A stretch of DNA of 64,000 bases, taken from contig NZ_QENY01000003.1 of NCBI RefSeq assembly GCF_003096815.1, positions 1 through 64,000 of the forward strand, in the 5' to 3' direction. A program made the position numbers and the translations under genes. Each line of letters begins with the position of its first letter. Within the stretch, counting starts at the first letter, position 1. The notes under the pieces were generated by a model. It made no database searches. It was not told where the DNA came from and saw nothing but the letters and a program-made list of their open reading frames with translations. The DNA is from Hallella colorans. Its GTDB lineage: Bacteria > Bacteroidota > Bacteroidia > Bacteroidales > Bacteroidaceae. Shown here in pieces: positions 61,115 to 64,000 of this stretch.

Positions 61115-62991
61115 TGAACCAATTTGATATCGAGTCGTGCCTGAACGATTTTTACACGACTTTCCCAGAGGCCAATAATCAGCCGATTATTGGCATCACT
61201 TCTAATTACTCTGATGGCGACGCGACCTTGCGTGAGCGTTATTACAAACAAGTTGTCAAGGCAGGAGGCGTCCCAATCATCATTCCGCCCGTGGCTGACA
61301 GGGGCACCATCATCAACACCCTCGACCATATTGACGGATTGATACTTACTGGCGGAGGTGATTTTAATCCACTTTGGTGCGGCGAGGAGCCATCTCCACG
61401 ATTGTCTAATATCAATGCCACGCGCGACCTGCCCGAGCTGCTCATCACGCGATTGGCCTACAACAGGCAGATACCCATGCTTGGTATTTGCCGTGGCATG
61501 CAAACCTTGGCGATGGCGTTGGGTGGAAAAGTCGCGCAAGATATTAGCGACGGCTTGAATACAGGGGGCAAAAGTGTCGCTCCGTCAGCTTGCATCAAGC
61601 ATTCGCAGGATGCCGACAAATCTGAGCCTACACATACGGTCAAGTTGAGCGCGGGCTCTTTTCTGGCTGACATATACACCGCGGGCGCGCCCACTTACGT
61701 CGTAGATACGCCACGGGATGGGGGAGAGGAGATTTCCATTGCGGTCAACTCTTTTCACCATCAGGCCGTCAGCGCTACCGGCAAACGGTTCAGGGTGTCG
61801 GCGATGGCTCCCGATGGCATCATAGAGGGCATGGAGAGCGCGGAGCTAAAGCCCATCATGGGCGTGCAATGGCATCCAGAGTGGATGGGTGAAGAAGGGC
61901 TAAAGATATTTAAGTGGCTGGTGGCGCACGCTCGCAATTTCCTTTCGGCCAAGCAGCTTCACGCTCGCATGCTCACCCTCGACAGCCATTGCGACACCCC
62001 GATGTTTTTCCCTCAGGGCGTTGAGTTCAGCCATCGCGACCCACGTGTGCTTTACGACCTGCACAAGATGACCGATGGCAGGCAAGACGCCGTCATCATG
62101 GTGGCCTATCTTCCGCAGCCAAAAATGGGCGAGAAATTCTCGCAAACGGTCGATATTGCTGGCATTATCAAGCACAATCCCTACTTGAAAGACCTTTCCA
62201 CGAGCCTCTCTCCAACAGAGTATGCCAACCTGATCTTTGACAAGATAGAGCGTATTGTGGACCAAAACAGCCAATACGTCAGCATTGCCCGCACGCCTGC
62301 TGACCTTTACGAGGACAAGCGAAAGGGGCGCAAGAGCATCATGATGGGCATAGAGAATGGGCTTGCTCTCAATCACGACATTGCCAATGTGCGCCACTTC
62401 GCCCAGCGAGGCGTGGTGTATATCACATTGTGTCACAATGGAGACAACGATATTTGCGACAGCGCCCGTGGATGTAACACGCACGATGGTGTGTCCCAAT
62501 TTGGTGAGAAGGTCATCCACAAGATGAACGACGAGGGTGTAATGGTCGACTTGAGTCACGGTAGTGAGCGGTCGTTCTATGACGCGTTGGATATCAGCCG
62601 TGTGCCTATAGTGTGTTCGCACAGTAATTGTAGAGCTCTCTGTGACGTGCCGCGCAATCTCACTGACGACCAAATGCGCGCCCTTGCTCACAAGGGAGGG
62701 GTTATGCAAGTCACACTTTACCACGGCTTCTTGCGACAGGATGGCGAGGCTACTTTGCTGCATGCCTTGGAGCATTTGGAGCACGCCATCGAGGTGATGG
62801 GCATCGATCACGTGGGCATAGGCACCGATTTTGATGGCGATGGCACCGTGTTGGGCTGCGCCGACGCCTCAGAGCTTATCAATATCACCCTCCATCTATT
62901 GCGTCGCAAGTATAGCGAGCGCGACATAGCGAAGATTTGGGGTGGCAATTGGCTACGCGTCATGTCGATGGCGCAAGCTGCCAAACGATAG
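61114..62991 (+). CDS. C26 amidotransferase fused to M19 dipeptidase
   Basis: A 625-residue fusion. Residues about 23-275 form a class I glutamine-amidotransferase-like hydrolase of the gamma-glutamyl-GABA hydrolase (PuuD, C26) type: LILTGGGDFNPLW, nucleophile Cys126 in LGICRGMQT, and GVQWHPEW with the His-Glu pair (about 250). Residues about 288-625 form a renal-dipeptidase-like (M19) zinc TIM barrel: LDSHCDTPMFF, MMGIENGLALN, VMVDLSHGS, VCSHSNCRALCDVPRNL, DHVGIGTDFDGDG. No signal peptide, so cytoplasmic. Both halves look active. Likely releases gamma-glutamyl or dipeptide amino acids under Lrp control. Confidence 0.9.
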   Translation: MNQFDIESCLNDFYTTFPEANNQPIIGITSNYSDGDATLRERYYKQVVKAGGVPIIIPPVADRGTIINTLDHIDGLILTGGGDFNPLWCGEEPSPRLSNINATRDLPELLITRLAYNRQIPMLGICRGMQTLAMALGGKVAQDISDGLNTGGKSVAPSACIKHSQDADKSEPTHTVKLSAGSFLADIYTAGAPTYVVDTPRDGGEEISIAVNSFHHQAVSATGKRFRVSAMAPDGIIEGMESAELKPIMGVQWHPEWMGEEGLKIFKWLVAHARNFLSAKQLHARMLTLDSHCDTPMFFPQGVEFSHRDPRVLYDLHKMTDGRQDAVIMVAYLPQPKMGEKFSQTVDIAGIIKHNPYLKDLSTSLSPTEYANLIFDKIERIVDQNSQYVSIARTPADLYEDKRKGRKSIMMGIENGLALNHDIANVRHFAQRGVVYITLCHNGDNDICDSARGCNTHDGVSQFGEKVIHKMNDEGVMVDLSHGSERSFYDALDISRVPIVCSHSNCRALCDVPRNLTDDQMRALAHKGGVMQVTLYHGFLRQDGEATLLHALEHLEHAIEVMGIDHVGIGTDFDGDGTVLGCADASELINITLHLLRRKYSERDIAKIWGGNWLRVMSMAQAAKR

Positions 62992-63060
62992 GTGGAATGG
63001 TTTTCGCATGTGCCAAAGAGATCTCTTTAGACCAGATAGCTCAATTTTAAAAACAGAAAC

Positions 63061-64000
63061 ATGACCAAAAAACAAAAAAGATATATCATAGTGATAGCAG
63101 TAGTCTTGTTCGCGGCCGCCGCGTGCCTTGTCTTTTATCCCAATCTATCGGGCCCTGCCAGCGGAGCTGATGATGCCGAGGAAACGGAAAAGATACAGCC
63201 TGTCGGACCGCAGTTTAATGCCGACACGGCTTTTGCGTTTGTTAAGGCGCAGTGCGACTTTGGTCCAAGGGCCATGAACACCGCAGGACACGATCGATGC
63301 TTGGATTGGATCGTTGCTAAATTTAAGCAGTATGGCTGCGAGGTAAAAACCCAAAAGACCGACCTCAAAGGCTTTGATGGCACCGTCCTCAAGGCCACCA
63401 ATATCATGGCGAGCTACAACCCGGCGGCCACCACACGTATCATGTTTTGCGCTCATTGGGACTCGCGCCCGTGGGCGGACAATGACCCTGACTCCACCAA
63501 TTGGCGCAAACCTATCCTCGCCGCTAACGACGCTGCCAGTGGAGTGGCTGTGATGTTGGAGTTGGCGAGACTGTTGAGCGAGGCCGACAAGGCAGGGGCC
63601 AACTCGCCTAAACCCACTATCGGCATCGATTTTGTGTGCTTCGACGCGGAGGACTGGGGGGTGCCACAATGGAGCGATGTGGCTGACAGTGGCGACTCTT
63701 GGGCGCTCGGTGCGCAGCATTTTGCCGCAAACCTGCCACAAGGCTACGCGCCGAGATACGGCATCTTGTTGGATATGGTGGGTGGACAGGGAGCCAGATT
63801 TTATCGCGAGGGCATGTCCATGCAATACGCTCCGGAAATCGTGAAGAAGGTTTGGGGCGCCGCGCGCTCGGCGGGTTATGGCTCTTATTTCCCCCAATCA
63901 GATGGTGGCATGATTACAGACGACCACATCCCGCTCAACCAAGTGGCCAAAATACCTTGCATAGACATTATACCTTATTATCCAGACTGCGCCCAAAGCT
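63061..64000 (+). CDS. M28 family peptidase / glutaminyl-peptide cyclotransferase-like (partial)
   Basis: The gene starts at 63061 and runs off the window, so 313 residues are seen. The N-terminus (residues 8-27) is a signal anchor or signal peptide, with a Cys at 22 that might be lipidated. The M28 metal ligands are visible: AHWDSRPWAD (His132), AANDAASG (Asp157), CFDAEDWG (catalytic acid about 197) and TDDHIPLN (His about 289). FDAEDWG and the SWALGAQHF pattern are more like the type II glutaminyl cyclases of Bacteroidetes than aminopeptidases, so N-terminal pyroglutamate formation on exported proteins is likely. Starts 69 bp after the fusion gene. Confidence 0.85.
   Translation, partial: MTKKQKRYIIVIAVVLFAAAACLVFYPNLSGPASGADDAEETEKIQPVGPQFNADTAFAFVKAQCDFGPRAMNTAGHDRCLDWIVAKFKQYGCEVKTQKTDLKGFDGTVLKATNIMASYNPAATTRIMFCAHWDSRPWADNDPDSTNWRKPILAANDAASGVAVMLELARLLSEADKAGANSPKPTIGIDFVCFDAEDWGVPQWSDVADSGDSWALGAQHFAANLPQGYAPRYGILLDMVGGQGARFYREGMSMQYAPEIVKKVWGAARSAGYGSYFPQSDGGMITDDHIPLNQVAKIPCIDIIPYYPDCAQS

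Noticed and set aside
61900..62811. 303-codon antisense frame inside the C26-M19 gene
   Set aside because: Shadow of a GC-balanced coding frame; the plus-strand frame has complete catalytic motifs.
1..64000. Insertion sequences, integrases, toxin-antitoxin or phage genes
   Set aside because: None found on either strand; the novelty lies in intergenic DNA, not in a mobile gene cluster.

Overview
The window looks like chromosome from a member of the Bacteroidales, most likely Prevotella or a close relative. Evidence is the gene families (DUF4294, DUF3108, DUF4252, DUF4254, HutD-like, a PorZ-type T9SS protein, long-form IspG, a GH3-like adenylating enzyme) and the promoters, which repeatedly carry the Bacteroidetes -7 box TAnnTTTG and sometimes a -33 TTTG or TTG. 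Nothing resembles a plasmid, prophage, transposase or CRISPR array. Most of it is core genome.

Layout. 0.4-13.3 kb holds envelope proteins (DUF4294, an HhH/beta-barrel protein, DUF3108, an Ig-like lipoprotein), a GH3 enzyme, the rnc-fabF-acpP cluster, DUF4254, a GT9 heptosyltransferase-like protein and an orphan HutD-like protein. An intergenic segment at about 13.40-13.75 kb has clustered DnaA-box-like nonamers beside a 50-bp tract that is 94% A+T. I read it as a candidate replication origin, and G/C strand bias appears to change sign around it. 13.8-31 kb carries a membrane glycosyltransferase, a PorZ-like protein, tRNA-Arg(CCT), trpS, a C1 protease, a U32 protein, sufE, a SpoU methyltransferase, sucD/sucC, cysS, an EamA transporter, a candidate small RNA and rnr. 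31-35 kb has an epimerase, a PAP2 protein and miaB. 35.1-44.1 kb is a seven-gene minus-strand operon for glycan and lipid assembly, export and decoration (MsbA-like ABC, sulfatase-fold transferase, LpxL-like acyltransferase, three glycosyltransferases, GT90). 44-48 kb holds a GT2, an ECF sigma/membrane partner/DUF4252 unit and an aldo/keto reductase. 48.2-53.6 kb is a minus operon: TIGR02757-rpoN-PAP2-purE-ispG. 54-64 kb has an S9 peptidase, a sirtuin, three tandem FKBP isomerases, an Lrp regulator coupled to a C26-M19 peptidase fusion, and the start of an M28 glutaminyl-cyclase-like protein that runs off the edge.

Most unusual signal. Three intergenic regions (about 19.85-20.07, 34.75-35.00 and 53.86-54.11 kb) each contain five contiguous degenerate 22-bp units, each unit with a small dyad (ATTR near the left, YAAT ten bases further). 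Two of these arrays share a larger layout almost to the base: a GCAAATACGCGAA element, about 46 nt, a T7 run, exactly 28 nt, then 5 x 22 bp. Two further loci carry simple two-copy 22-bp tandem duplications. I do not recognise this family. A second notable signal is an unannotated transcript of about 225 nt at 28.3-28.5 kb with its own promoter, a GNRA-capped hairpin and a strong terminator.
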